Shown here piece after piece: positions 23,215 to 32,317 of a stretch of DNA of 64,000 nucleotides (positions are counted from its first letter, which is position 1; each line of letters opens with the position of its first letter). The stretch spans positions 121,847 through 185,846 of the forward strand of contig NZ_PJJN01000029.1 in the NCBI RefSeq assembly GCF_002929825.1, read 5' to 3'. The stretch comes from Cryobacterium sp. Y29. GTDB lineage: Bacteria; Actinomycetota; Actinomycetes; Actinomycetales; Microbacteriaceae. A program made the position numbers and the translations under genes. Under the pieces are notes generated by a model that worked only from the letters and a program-made list of their open reading frames with translations, had not been told where the DNA came from and ran no database searches.

Positions 23215-26037
23215 ATGCACACCGTCGTCGCACATCCGCAATCTTTGGCCACCGCTCTGCGTTCCCGGGGGGTCAGGCATGTGCGCGATGACGACACCAC
23301 GAGATTCGCCTATTCCTCGGACGCGTCGCTCTATCGCGTCGTTCCGTCGGCCGTCGTGCTGCCGCGGGATGCGGACGAGGTGGCCACGACCCTGGAACTC
23401 TGCCGAGACCGTGGCATTCCGATCACGTCGCGCGGCGCCGGCACGTCGGTGGCCGGAAACGCTATCGGTAGCGGGGTCATCCTTGATTTCAGTCGATATC
23501 TAAATCAGGTGGTGTCGATTGATGCCGAGGCCCGCAGTGCGGTGGTGCAACCTGGAACGGTGCACGCCACCCTGCAGAAGGCGGCCCTGGCACTCGGGTT
23601 GCGCTTTGGCCCTGACCCGTCGACGCACACCCGCTGCACCATTGGCGGCATGATCGGAAACAATGCCTGCGGTTCGCGTACCCTGGCCTACGGCCGAACC
23701 GCAGACAACGTTACCCATCTCGACGTGCTGACCGGAACCGGTGAACGACTCTTCCTCGGCCCGGGCGGCACCCCGGCCTCGCTTCAAACCGACGCGCTAC
23801 GCCAGCTCGTGCGCGGTGAGCTCGGCACCATTCGCACTGAACTGGGTCGATTCGGTCGCCAAGTCTCTGGTTACGCCCTCGAACACTTGCTTCCCGAACG
23901 GGACTTCGACCTGCGGCGTGCGCTGGTCGGTAGTGAGGGCAGCCTCGCAATCGTGCTGGAGGCAGGCGTCAGCCTGGTCGCTGACGCGGCTTACAAGCAA
24001 ATGGTCGTGCTCGGCTTCCCCGACATCGGTTCGGCCGGCGACGCGGTCATGGCCGTGCTTCCACTGCAGCCCACGGCCTGTGAAGGGCTCGACTCGCGCA
24101 TCGTCGACGTCGTGCGCACCCGAAAAGGGCCCGGCGCCGTGCCCGAGCTGCCGGCCGGCACCGCCTGGCTGTTCATCGAGGTGTCGGGCGATGACCTGCA
24201 GGAGGTCACCGACCGCGTCCTGCGCGTGAGCCAGATCGGTGCGGCCATCGATTCGAAAGTGATCACCGACCCGCGCCAGGCCGCCCAACTGTGGAAGATC
24301 AGGGAAGACGGTGCCGGACTCGCCGGCCGGTCGCCGGTCGGGGCCCCGGCCCACTCCGGCTGGGAGGACGCTGCCGTGCCGCCGGAGCGGCTGGGCGCCT
24401 ATCTGCGTGACTTCGACGACCTCCTCAGCGGGCACGACCTGGTCGGTTTTCCCTACGGGCACTTTGGCGACGGCTGCGTGCACGTGCGTCTTGACATTCC
24501 CTTCGGCCGCGCCGACGGACCGGCCCGATTCCGGGCGTTCATGACCGCTGCGGCCAGGCTGGTGACGAGCTACGGGGGGTCACTCTCCGGCGAGCACGGT
24601 GACGGCCGGGCCCGAAGCGAGTTACTGCCGATCATGTATTCCGCGAACGCGCTCGCCCTGTTCGGCTCGGTGAAAGCAATCATGGATCCGGACAATGTAC
24701 TGAACCCGGGCATCATCGTTGATCCGCGCCCACTGGATGCGGACATCCGCTCGGCGCAGGTGTCGTCGTTACACGCCGGGCTGGCACTGTCCTATTCCGC
24801 AGACGGGGGCGACTTTAGCCAGGCCGTGCATCGGTGTACCGGGGTAGGCCTCTGCCGAGCCGAGAACACAGGCGACAGTGTGATGTGCCCCTCCTATCTG
24901 GCCACTCGGGAGGAGAAGGACTCCACCCGGGGCCGGGCGCGGGTGCTGCAGGAGATGATCAATCAGGGCGGTACGAACTGGCGTTCCCCGGAGGTGCACG
25001 ACGCACTCGATCTGTGTTTGTCGTGTAAGGGCTGCGCTTCGGATTGTCCGACCGGTGTGGACATGGCGGCCTATAAAGCTGAGGTGCTGCACCAGAGCTA
25101 TCGGGGTCGCCTGCGCCCGATCACCCACTATTCGCTCGGCTGGCTGCCTCGCTGGGCGCGGTTGGCCGCCGTCGCCCCGAAACTACTCAATCGGCTCGTG
25201 CGACTTCCCTTGCTGAGCAAGCTCGCGCTTCGGCTGGCAGGCATCGACCACCGTCGCTCGATTCCCGAATTCGCCGAACAGACCTTCACCGACTGGTTTC
25301 ACGCCCGCGAGCCTCGCGGGAGCGTCGAAAATGAGCGTCCGGTGCTGCTCTGGGCTGACTCGTTCACGAACTATTTCACTCCCGAGGTGGGTCGTGCCGC
25401 GGTGCGGGTGCTCGAAGCCGCCGGGTGCACGGTGCAGATTCCCGAGGCGCCGCTGTGCTGCGGCCTCACCTGGATCTCAACCGGTCAGCTCGCTGCCGCC
25501 CGCACCATCCTGGGCAAAACGGTCGGCCAGCTTTCTGCTGCCGCTGCCAACAAAATCCCGATCGTCGGGCTGGAGCCCTCCTGCACCGGGGTTCTCCGCT
25601 CTGATGCCCTCGAACTGCTCGGGCATGAGGTGGCGCAGCCCGTGGCGGAGGCCACCCACACGCTCGCCGAATTTCTGACGACGCTTCCCGACTACCTACC
25701 GCCGGTCTTGGCGGGGACTACGGTCGTGGCCCAGCCGCACTGCCATCACCACGCCGTGATGGGGTGGAGCCCCGACGCCGCGCTGGTGCAGGGGGCCGGC
25801 GCCGAACTGTCCCAACTGGGCGGATGCTGCGGCCTGGCCGGCAATTTCGGCGTCGAACGCGGCCACTACGACGTGTCGATCGCCGTGGCCGAGCAGCAAC
25901 TACTCCCGGCGGTGCGCGACGCCGCGGCCGACACGGTGATACTGGCCGATGGATTCTCCTGCCGCACCCAGCTGCAGGATCTCAGTGACCGCCGGGGCAT
26001 CCACCTGGCACAGCTGCTCGACCCTGGAGTTGGGTAA
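23215..26037 (+). CDS. FAD-linked D-2-hydroxyacid dehydrogenase fused to a GlpC-type Fe-S/CCG domain
   Basis: A 940-residue protein; ATG 23215 is preferred to a TTG at 23170. Residues ~30-500 are a PCMH-type FAD domain and FAD-oxidase C-terminal domain (TSRGAGTSVAGNAIG, TIGGMIGNNACGSR, GEHGDGRARSEL). Residues ~540-640 hold two 4Fe-4S motifs (CTGVGLCRAENTG... and LCLSCKGCASDCPTG). The last third has two CCG-type cysteine motifs (LCCGLTW and GCCGLAGNFG). This architecture is that of bacterial D-lactate/D-2-hydroxyglutarate dehydrogenases that feed electrons to the quinone pool at the membrane. It is divergent from the SDR operon and shares its operator region. The next gene ends five bases beyond its stop on the other strand. 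Confidence 0.9.
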   Translation: MHTVVAHPQSLATALRSRGVRHVRDDDTTRFAYSSDASLYRVVPSAVVLPRDADEVATTLELCRDRGIPITSRGAGTSVAGNAIGSGVILDFSRYLNQVVSIDAEARSAVVQPGTVHATLQKAALALGLRFGPDPSTHTRCTIGGMIGNNACGSRTLAYGRTADNVTHLDVLTGTGERLFLGPGGTPASLQTDALRQLVRGELGTIRTELGRFGRQVSGYALEHLLPERDFDLRRALVGSEGSLAIVLEAGVSLVADAAYKQMVVLGFPDIGSAGDAVMAVLPLQPTACEGLDSRIVDVVRTRKGPGAVPELPAGTAWLFIEVSGDDLQEVTDRVLRVSQIGAAIDSKVITDPRQAAQLWKIREDGAGLAGRSPVGAPAHSGWEDAAVPPERLGAYLRDFDDLLSGHDLVGFPYGHFGDGCVHVRLDIPFGRADGPARFRAFMTAAARLVTSYGGSLSGEHGDGRARSELLPIMYSANALALFGSVKAIMDPDNVLNPGIIVDPRPLDADIRSAQVSSLHAGLALSYSADGGDFSQAVHRCTGVGLCRAENTGDSVMCPSYLATREEKDSTRGRARVLQEMINQGGTNWRSPEVHDALDLCLSCKGCASDCPTGVDMAAYKAEVLHQSYRGRLRPITHYSLGWLPRWARLAAVAPKLLNRLVRLPLLSKLALRLAGIDHRRSIPEFAEQTFTDWFHAREPRGSVENERPVLLWADSFTNYFTPEVGRAAVRVLEAAGCTVQIPEAPLCCGLTWISTGQLAAARTILGKTVGQLSAAAANKIPIVGLEPSCTGVLRSDALELLGHEVAQPVAEATHTLAEFLTTLPDYLPPVLAGTTVVAQPHCHHHAVMGWSPDAALVQGAGAELSQLGGCCGLAGNFGVERGHYDVSIAVAEQQLLPAVRDAAADTVILADGFSCRTQLQDLSDRRGIHLAQLLDPGVG

Positions 26038-26042
26038 GCCCG

Positions 26043-27737
26043 TCAGCGCAGAAAATCGAGATCCGCACCCGCCGGAGCCTGCATCACCGTCGACGCGTGC
26101 AGTCGGCTCCAGCCTCGAGCAGGCAGCGCCGGCAACTTCAGTTCGGCACGCCGGCGCATAAGTTCCTGGTCATCGACGAGCAGGTCAACGGTGCGCCCTG
26201 GCACGTCGAGCCGGATGCGGTCGCCGTCGCGAACGAGGGCGAGCGGCCCTCCGATCGCGGCTTCCGGAGCACAGTGCAGCACGATCGTTCCATAGGCGGT
26301 GCCACTCATCCGCCCATCCGAGATGCGCACCATGTCGCGAACGCCCTGCCGTGCCAGATAGCGGGGGATGGGGATGGACCCGGCCTCTGGCATGCCCGCT
26401 CCCACCGGGCCGATGTTGCGCATGACCAGAACGTGATCCGGGGTCAGCCCGAGACTCTCATCATTTAGCCGCGCGTCGACATCATCAAGGGAGTCGAAGA
26501 CGGCGGCGATCCCCTCGTGTACGAGCAGATGAGGGGATGCGGCGGCCACCTTGATCACGGCGCCATCCGGCGCGAGCGACCCGGTCAACGTCACCAGTGC
26601 GCCCGTCGGTCCGAGCGGATCATCGAGCGCATGCACGGTGCTCTGCCAGGCTTGCGGGGCTTTGGCGCCATCGAGGACCTCTCCCAGAGTTTGGCCGGTG
26701 ATGGTGAGCACGTCCAGGTCGAGCAGCGGGGAGAGGGTTTTGAGCAGGGCTGGTACTCCGCCGTCCCGATGCATGTCCGGCAGGTAATTTTGACCGGCGG
26801 GTTTGCAGTCGACCAGCAACGGCGTGCGTGCCGCGATCTCGTGAAAATCGTTGAGGTTCAGCTCAATTCCGAGGCGGCGGGCAATCGCGGTCAGGTGAAT
26901 AATCGCGTTCGTTGAGCCGGAGACCGCCGCGAGCACCGTCACCGCATTGCGAAATGCCCCCTCGGTCATAATTTGAGACGGTCGGCGGTCGGCGGCAGCG
27001 ATCTCGACGGCCCGGCGCCCGGTTTGCACCCCAAGGCGCAGCCGATGGGCCGACACTGCCGGCGCGGTGCCGGCGAAGGGAAGTGACATTCCCATCGCTT
27101 CAACGACGCAGGCCATGGTCGAGGCCGTCCCCATCACCATGCAGGTGCCGGCGGTCGGCGCGAGCTCCTGGTTGATCTCACCGATGGTGGCCTCGTCGAT
27201 GGTGCCGGCGCGAAACTCCGACCACAGTCGTCGACAATCGGTACAGGCGCCGAGGCGCTCGCCCCGGTAACTTCCAACGGACATCGGGCCGACGACGAGC
27301 GAAATCGCCGGGATATCGGCCGATGCCGCGGCCATGAGTTCGGCCGGCACGGTTTTGTCGCATCCGCCCAGCAGAACGACCGAATCCATCGGCTGGCTGC
27401 CGAGCTGTTCTTCGAGTTCCATGGCCATGAGATTACGAAAAAGCATGCTCGTGGGCGTGGTCAGAATTTCACCGATCGACATGACCGGAAAGACGAAGGG
27501 AAGGCCACCCGCCTCCAGTACACCGCGTTTCACACTCTCGATGAGCTGTGGCATCTCGCGGTGGCAGGTCGTGAAATCGGAGGAAGTGTTGACGATCCCC
27601 ACGACCGGTCGCTCGAGGTCGTCAGTGTCCAAACCCGCCGAAGAGAGAAAGGCGCGTCGAATGAATTTGCTGAACCCTGGATCGGCATAATTGGTCAATT
27701 TACGGTCAACACCGACCGCTCTGTCATTTGTGTGCAT
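26043..27737 (-). CDS. IlvD/Edd-family dehydratase (sugar-acid or dihydroxy-acid dehydratase)
   Basis: A 564-residue Fe-S dehydratase. The cluster-binding cysteines are expected at Cys58 (SSDFTTCHREM), Cys126 (LLGGCDKTVPAE) and Cys199 (AGTCMVMGTAS), and ISDGRMSGTAYG lies near the C-terminus. These enzymes dehydrate 2,3-dihydroxy acids to 2-oxo acids. The length and the GSYRGERLGACTD segment look closer to sugar-acid dehydratases such as arabonate dehydratase than to the IlvD of branched-chain synthesis, but I cannot decide. The gene stands alone, converging on the Fe-S dehydrogenase gene and divergent from putP. CATAAT ends five bases before the ATG and may be a leaderless -10. Confidence 0.85.
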   Translation of the reverse strand: MHTNDRAVGVDRKLTNYADPGFSKFIRRAFLSSAGLDTDDLERPVVGIVNTSSDFTTCHREMPQLIESVKRGVLEAGGLPFVFPVMSIGEILTTPTSMLFRNLMAMELEEQLGSQPMDSVVLLGGCDKTVPAELMAAASADIPAISLVVGPMSVGSYRGERLGACTDCRRLWSEFRAGTIDEATIGEINQELAPTAGTCMVMGTASTMACVVEAMGMSLPFAGTAPAVSAHRLRLGVQTGRRAVEIAAADRRPSQIMTEGAFRNAVTVLAAVSGSTNAIIHLTAIARRLGIELNLNDFHEIAARTPLLVDCKPAGQNYLPDMHRDGGVPALLKTLSPLLDLDVLTITGQTLGEVLDGAKAPQAWQSTVHALDDPLGPTGALVTLTGSLAPDGAVIKVAAASPHLLVHEGIAAVFDSLDDVDARLNDESLGLTPDHVLVMRNIGPVGAGMPEAGSIPIPRYLARQGVRDMVRISDGRMSGTAYGTIVLHCAPEAAIGGPLALVRDGDRIRLDVPGRTVDLLVDDQELMRRRAELKLPALPARGWSRLHASTVMQAPAGADLDFLR

Positions 27738-27800
27738 GGAAAATTATGCTCGCACAGTTTGGCCGTGCATCGCAGGTAAATGGAGATCGTCTGGCCAAAA

Positions 27801-27810
27801 ATACCGGTAT
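27801..27810. promoter_or_regulatory. 10-bp palindrome ATACCGGTAT between the dehydratase gene and putP
   Basis: A perfect palindrome in the middle of the 156-bp divergent gap, a plausible operator for either gene. No adjacent regulator gene is seen to match it. Confidence 0.35.
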
Positions 27811-27893
27811 ATCTGCAAGACTGGAGTTTTTACCTTGCCCGTACTCCGGGCATTCACGTCCTGTAAGTCGGGCATCCCAACAAAGGAATCCCA

Positions 27894-29396
27894 TTGACGG
27901 ATCAAACATTTCAGATAATCGCGATCGTTCTCTATCTCGCTGGCATGGTGGCCATCGGGTATTTCGCCTTTCGGCAGACCAAAGATCTTGACGACTATAT
28001 GCTCGCTGGCCGAGGCCTCAAACCCGGTACCGCTGCGCTGAGTGCCGGCGCTTCCGATATGTCCGGCTGGCTGCTGCTCGGACTTCCCGGAGCCATCTAC
28101 GTGTCCGGCCTCGTCGAGGCCTGGATCGCGATCGGCCTCACCATCGGTGCCTGGCTGAACTGGAAGTTCGTGGCCCCGCGGTTGCGTTCATACACCTTCG
28201 TGTCAAAGAACTCGATCACCATTCCGAGCTTCTTCGAGAACCGGCTGAAAGACACGTCGCGCCTGCTACGCGTTGTCTCCGGCGTGATCATCCTGGTGTT
28301 CTTCACGTTCTATGTCTCCTCCGGCATGGTTGCCGGCGGTGTTTTCTTCGAGGAGTCCTTCGGCTCCACGTTCGTCACCGGCATGCTGATCGTTGCCGGC
28401 GTCACCCTGCTCTACACGCTGTTCGGCGGCTTCCTCGGAGCGACGCTCACCGACGTCGCCCAGGGCGTCCTCATGCTCATCGCGCTGATCGCGGTTCCGC
28501 TGGTGGCGCTCAACGCCACTGGCGGCATCACCGCCACCCTCGACTCCATCCGCGAAGTTGACCCGAACCTGCTCTCCCTCACCGCTGGTGGGTCCGTGCT
28601 GGGCGTTATCTCGGCTGCCGCCTGGGGCCTCGGCTACGTCGGCCAGCCGCACATCATCGTGCGTTTCATGGCCATGCGCACCCCGCAGGACGCCAAGGCC
28701 GGTCGCCGCATCGGCATCGGCTGGATGATTCTCACCGCCCTCGGTGCTGTTGCGACCGCCCTGATCGGGAAAGCGTACTTCGTGCAGAACCCCGACCTGG
28801 ATCTCGCAAACCCGGAGACTGTCTTCCTGCTGCTGTCGCAGACGCTGTTCCACCCGTTCATCGCCGGTCTCGTGCTGGCTGCGGTGCTGGCCGCCATCAT
28901 GAGCACTATCTCCTCACAGCTCATCGTCTCGTCGTCGGCGCTCGTGGAAGACCTCTACAAGATTGTGGGAAAGGATGCCGCGCCCAAGCAGCTGGTCATG
29001 CTCGGACGCGTCGGCGTGCTGCTCGTCGCCGTCATTGCCGGACTGATCGCGCTGCAGCAGAACTCGACCATTCTCGCTTTGGTCGGCTTTGCTTGGGCTG
29101 GCTTCGGTGCCGCCTTCGGCCCCGTGGTCATCCTCTCGCTGTACTGGAAGAAGTTGTCCACTTGGGGCGCCCTGGCCTCCATGGTCACCGGTGCCGTCGT
29201 CGTCTTCGTCTGGAAAAGCGTTGGCTTGGGCAGCGTCATGTACGAGATCGTGCCCGGATTTGCGGCCAGTATGATCGTGGCCGTCGTGGTCTCTTTCGCA
29301 ACATACAAGCCGAACGCCGAGATCGATGCCGAATTCGACCTTGCTGCTGGGCAGGCACACCCGAAGTACAAGGCTCCCGAGAAGGTCGCGGTCTAA
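27894..29396 (+). CDS. putP: Sodium/proline symporter (PutP)
   Basis: A 500-residue sodium:solute symporter with about 13 membrane helices. PutP features are the N-terminal DLDDYMLAGRGLKPGTAALSA, the Na+-site helix ASDMSGWLLLGLPGAIY, YTFVSKNSITIPSFFENR and, later, SSQLIVSSSALVEDLYK. It imports proline with Na+ across the cytoplasmic membrane. The start is TTG 27894, six bases after AAAGGA. It is monocistronic and ends in a strong terminator at 29431. Which solute it really carries cannot be told from sequence alone, but proline is the family norm. Confidence 0.92.
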   Translation: MTDQTFQIIAIVLYLAGMVAIGYFAFRQTKDLDDYMLAGRGLKPGTAALSAGASDMSGWLLLGLPGAIYVSGLVEAWIAIGLTIGAWLNWKFVAPRLRSYTFVSKNSITIPSFFENRLKDTSRLLRVVSGVIILVFFTFYVSSGMVAGGVFFEESFGSTFVTGMLIVAGVTLLYTLFGGFLGATLTDVAQGVLMLIALIAVPLVALNATGGITATLDSIREVDPNLLSLTAGGSVLGVISAAAWGLGYVGQPHIIVRFMAMRTPQDAKAGRRIGIGWMILTALGAVATALIGKAYFVQNPDLDLANPETVFLLLSQTLFHPFIAGLVLAAVLAAIMSTISSQLIVSSSALVEDLYKIVGKDAAPKQLVMLGRVGVLLVAVIAGLIALQQNSTILALVGFAWAGFGAAFGPVVILSLYWKKLSTWGALASMVTGAVVVFVWKSVGLGSVMYEIVPGFAASMIVAVVVSFATYKPNAEIDAEFDLAAGQAHPKYKAPEKVAV

Positions 29397-29430
29397 CCAC
29401 CGGCACCTCGCACTGTACTTTTTACTGCGA

Positions 29431-29470
29431 CGACAGCTGCCCCCGGCCGAAAAGCCGGGGGCAGCTGTCG
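29431..29470. terminator. Strong bidirectional terminator between putP and xthA
   Basis: A perfect 17-bp stem (CGACAGCTGCCCCCGGC and its complement) with a six-base CGAAAA loop lies in the gap between convergent putP and xthA. A short T-run follows about 11 bases downstream on the plus side. Confidence 0.85.
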
Positions 29471-29486
29471 TTAACGCATCTTTTTG

Positions 29487-30323
29487 CTAGAAGATCATCG
29501 GGCGATCGTCGTCATCGCCGCCCAGGTCGAGGTCGACGAGCACCGGCACGTGGTCGCTCGGGGCGTCGCCCTTGCGTTCGTTGCGGTGGATGCTGGCATC
29601 CGTCACGAGGTCGGCAAAGGCTGGCGAGCCGAGGATGAAGTCGATGCGCATGCCCTCGTTGCGCGGAAACCGTAGCTGCTTGTAGTCCCAGAAGGTGAAG
29701 CCCTCCGGCACGATCGGCCGCACGACATCGGCCAGGCCGGCCTGCTCGAAGGCGTCGAAAGCCTCGCGCTCAAGCGGCGAAACGTGAGTAGAAATGCCGG
29801 GTACGAAGCTCGGGTCGCCCATATCTTCGTCGCGCGGGGCGACGTTCCAGTCGCCCATCATGGCCAGCGCGAGCGCGGGATGGGCCTCGAGTTCCGCGGC
29901 CGCGTGGGCCTCGAGGGCCTTCAGCCAGGCCAGCTTGTAGTCGTAGTGCGGGTCGCCGAGCGCGCGCCCGTTCGGCACGTACAGGCTCCACAGGCGCAGG
30001 TCGTTCACGGTCACGCCGAGCGCGCGCGCCTCCAGCGGCTGATTTGGACCGACCGCACCTTTTTGGAAGCCGGGCATATTCGGAAAAGCGGTGACGACAT
30101 CCGTCATCGGTTCGCGGCTGGCAAACGCCACGCCATTCCACTGGCTCAGACCGTGAATGGCGAGGTCGTAGCCGGCGTCTTCGAACACCTGGAACGGAAA
30201 CTGTTCGGGCTTGCACTTGATCTCCTGCATGGCGAGAACGTCGATGTCCTCGCGTTCCAGCCAGTCGACGATACGCCCGGAACGAGCACGAACGGAGTTG
30301 ACGTTCCAGGTGGCAATGCGCAT
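29487..30323 (-). CDS. xthA: Exodeoxyribonuclease III
   Basis: A 278-residue EEP-family nuclease. The hallmarks are the N-terminal MRIATWNVNSVRAR, the metal ligand region LAMQEIKCK, the GDWNVAPRDEDMGDP loop, and the C-terminal RIDFILGS and APSDHVPV catalytic segments. It repairs abasic sites and 3'-blocked ends of DNA in the cytoplasm using Mg2+. The start is supported by TAGGCT six bases upstream (leaderless). It converges on putP and is divergent from the F420-dependent LLM gene. Confidence 0.95.
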   Translation of the reverse strand: MRIATWNVNSVRARSGRIVDWLEREDIDVLAMQEIKCKPEQFPFQVFEDAGYDLAIHGLSQWNGVAFASREPMTDVVTAFPNMPGFQKGAVGPNQPLEARALGVTVNDLRLWSLYVPNGRALGDPHYDYKLAWLKALEAHAAAELEAHPALALAMMGDWNVAPRDEDMGDPSFVPGISTHVSPLEREAFDAFEQAGLADVVRPIVPEGFTFWDYKQLRFPRNEGMRIDFILGSPAFADLVTDASIHRNERKGDAPSDHVPVLVDLDLGGDDDDRPMIF

Positions 30324-30329
30324 GCTTCC

Positions 30330-30335
30330 AGCCTA
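30330..30335 (-). promoter_or_regulatory. -10 element of a leaderless promoter for xthA
   Basis: Minus strand TAGGCT, six bases, then ATG. Same arrangement as at 60965 and other starts in this window. Confidence 0.5.
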
Positions 30336-30385
30336 TAAGGCGCCGAGCGGATGCCGCCCCCGCGGTATCGAATGCACTTCTCCTC

Positions 30386-30415
30386 AGGGTGCGATTGAAT
30401 AGGGTGCGATTGAAT
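30386..30415. repeat. Two perfect tandem copies of a 15-bp unit upstream of the LLM gene
   Basis: AGGGTGCGATTGAAT occurs twice head to tail, 33 bases before the start at 30449. It may be a slippage product or a paired binding site. Confidence 0.7.
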
Positions 30416-30448
30416 GGGTAGAAAATCTTGAGGCGCAGGAAGGGCACA

Positions 30449-31450
30449 ATGACGCAGTTGCAGATTGGCTACGCGGCCATGTTGGAGCAGTTCGCACCGG
30501 CTGAGGCGGTCGCGCTCTCGGCGTACGCCGAGGAGCATGGTTTCACCGGTGTCATGGCGGCCGATCACTTTCAACCGTGGGTACCGGCCCAGGGCCAGTC
30601 GAGTTTCGTCTGGAGCGTACTCGCCGCCATCGCCGAGCGCACCAAGGGCGACTTCGGTCCCGGCGTGACCGCCCCGACTTTTCGCTGGCACCCGGCGATG
30701 GTTGCCCAGGCCTCCGCGACCCTCGCCTCGATGTATCCCGGCCGGCACTGGCTCGGTCTCGGCAGCGGCGAGGCCCTGAACGAGCACATCGTTGGTGGAT
30801 ACTGGCCGGAAGCGCCCGAGCGCATCAACCGCATGTTCGAGGCAATCGAAATCATCTCGAAGCTGTTCGCCGGGTCGATCGCGGGCAAGGATGTCAAGCA
30901 CTCCGGCCAGTTCTTCAAGCTCGAGTCGACTCGGCTGTGGACCATGCCCGAGGTGGCCCCCGAGATTTTGGTCGCCACCGCCGGCCCGGTCACCGCCAAG
31001 CGTGCCGGTAGGCTCGCCGACGGCCTCATCACGGTCGGTGCCCCACTGGAGAAGATCTCGATGCTGTTCGGCAAGTTCGACGACGGTGCCCGCGAAGCCG
31101 GCAAGGACCCCTCGATCATGCCCAAGGTGCTGCAGCTCCACATGAGCTGGGCCGAGACCGACGAAGAGGCCATGGCCAGCGCCCTGCACGAGTGGCCGAA
31201 CGGTGGCATGAAGTTTCCCAAGGGCGACATCCGTTCGCCGTTCGAGTTCGAGCAGATGGCCAAGCTGGTACGCCCGGAAGACTTCGAGGGTCGCATGATC
31301 ATCTCGGCCGATCCCGACGAGCACCGCAAGTACATCCAAAAGTTCGTCGACCTCGGCTTTGATCGCATCTACCTGCACAACGTGGGCCGCAACCAGAAGC
31401 AGTGGATCGACGTCTTTGGGGCATCCGTTCTGCCGAAGCTCGTTCGATAG
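30449..31450 (+). CDS. F420-dependent LLM-class oxidoreductase (TIGR03557 / F420-dependent G6PDH-like family)
   Basis: A 333-residue luciferase-like TIM barrel. Start ATG 30449 follows AGGAAGGG. Family landmarks are GVMAADHFQPWVPAQGQSSF, FGPGVTAPTFRWHPA, YPGRHWLGLGSGEALNEH and ILVATAGPVTAKRAGR, which closely resemble the F420-dependent glucose-6-phosphate dehydrogenase group. It probably transfers hydride between its substrate and coenzyme F420 in the cytoplasm. The next gene, cofE, begins at the base right after its stop, so the F420-dependent enzyme and F420 biosynthesis are one transcription unit. The substrate is unproven; glucose 6-phosphate or another alcohol is possible. Confidence 0.9.
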   Translation: MTQLQIGYAAMLEQFAPAEAVALSAYAEEHGFTGVMAADHFQPWVPAQGQSSFVWSVLAAIAERTKGDFGPGVTAPTFRWHPAMVAQASATLASMYPGRHWLGLGSGEALNEHIVGGYWPEAPERINRMFEAIEIISKLFAGSIAGKDVKHSGQFFKLESTRLWTMPEVAPEILVATAGPVTAKRAGRLADGLITVGAPLEKISMLFGKFDDGAREAGKDPSIMPKVLQLHMSWAETDEEAMASALHEWPNGGMKFPKGDIRSPFEFEQMAKLVRPEDFEGRMIISADPDEHRKYIQKFVDLGFDRIYLHNVGRNQKQWIDVFGASVLPKLVR

Positions 31451-32317
31451 ATGGCGCACGATTCGCAGCCCGACGCTGCCGTCGCCGAAGTGGGCGCTAT
31501 GGAGCTGTTCGGCCTCAAGGTGTTCACGCTCGGTGGATTCGGCGAGATTCAGGCCGGCGACGACCTGGTCGGCCTGATCGCGGAGGCGGCGCAGTCGCGC
31601 CTGCTCGATGGCGACATTGTGGCAGTTACCAGTAAAATCGTCTCAAAAGCCGAGGGTCGCGTCGTCGCGGCGATGGACCGGGAGCAGGCGATCACCGACG
31701 AGACGGTGCGCGTCGTGGCGTCGCGGGCGTACCCCGGCGGGGTCACTCGCATCGTCGAAAACCGCCAGGGCCTGGTCATGGCCGCAGCGGGCGTCGACAC
31801 CAGCAACGCGCCCGATGGCGTGGTGCTGCTACTGCCAGTTGATCCGGATTCATCTGCGCGCATCATCTGCGCGGCCCTCCGTGAGCGCACTGGGCTGCGG
31901 CTCGGCGTGCTGGTGACCGATACCGCCGGGCGCCCCTGGAGGGAAGGCCAGACCGACCTGGCCATTGGCGCAGCCGGGTTCGCGGTACTCGACGACCTGC
32001 GCGGCACAACGGATACCTCCGGCCGCCGCCTCGACGTCACCGTCGCGGCCGTCGCCGACGAGATCGCTGCCGCTGCCGATCTGGTCAAGGGCAAGACCAG
32101 CGGCAACCCGGTCGCCGTGGTACGCGGACTGGGCCGGCTCGTCGGTGACCTGGCGCTCCCCGGCGCTCGGGCGCTGCAGCGCCCGAGCGACAGCGACATG
32201 TTCCGTCTCGGCACGGCGGAGGCCTGTGCCGAGGGGTACGCCGAGGGGTACGCCGAGGGGTACGCCGAGGGACATGCCGAGGGGTATGCCGCCGGGCTCG
32301 CGGCTGGAAGGGCCTAG
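31451..32317 (+). CDS. cofE: Coenzyme F420-0:L-glutamate ligase (CofE), stand-alone, with repeat tail
   Basis: A 288-residue protein with the CofE/FbiB N-terminal domain: [15 protein letters not shown], the [18 protein letters not shown] region, [17 protein letters not shown] and [20 protein letters not shown]. CofE adds glutamates to F420-0 with GTP. The C-terminal nitroreductase-like domain of mycobacterial FbiB is absent. Instead the protein ends in five AEGY-type tetrapeptide repeats encoded by 12-base DNA repeats (32231-32290). There is no gap after the LLM gene. The C-terminal tail is not part of the known fold and may be dispensable. Confidence 0.92.
   Translation: MAHDSQPDAAVAEVGAMELFGLKVFTLGGFGEIQAGDDLVGLIAEAAQSRLLDGDIVAVTSKIVSKAEGRVVAAMDREQAITDETVRVVASRAYPGGVTRIVENRQGLVMAAAGVDTSNAPDGVVLLLPVDPDSSARIICAALRERTGLRLGVLVTDTAGRPWREGQTDLAIGAAGFAVLDDLRGTTDTSGRRLDVTVAAVADEIAAAADLVKGKTSGNPVAVVRGLGRLVGDLALPGARALQRPSDSDMFRLGTAEACAEGYAEGYAEGYAEGHAEGYAAGLAAGRA
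32231..32290 (+). repeat. Five 12-bp repeats encoding the AEGY tail of CofE
   Basis: Units GAGGGGTACGCC at 32231, 32243 and 32255 are perfect; those at 32267 and 32279 differ by a few bases. They keep the frame and lengthen the protein tail by four residues per copy. Confidence 0.85.

Noticed and set aside
28097-29396. Alternative frames within putP giving acidic proteins
   Set aside because: They are antisense shadows of a well-conserved symporter.
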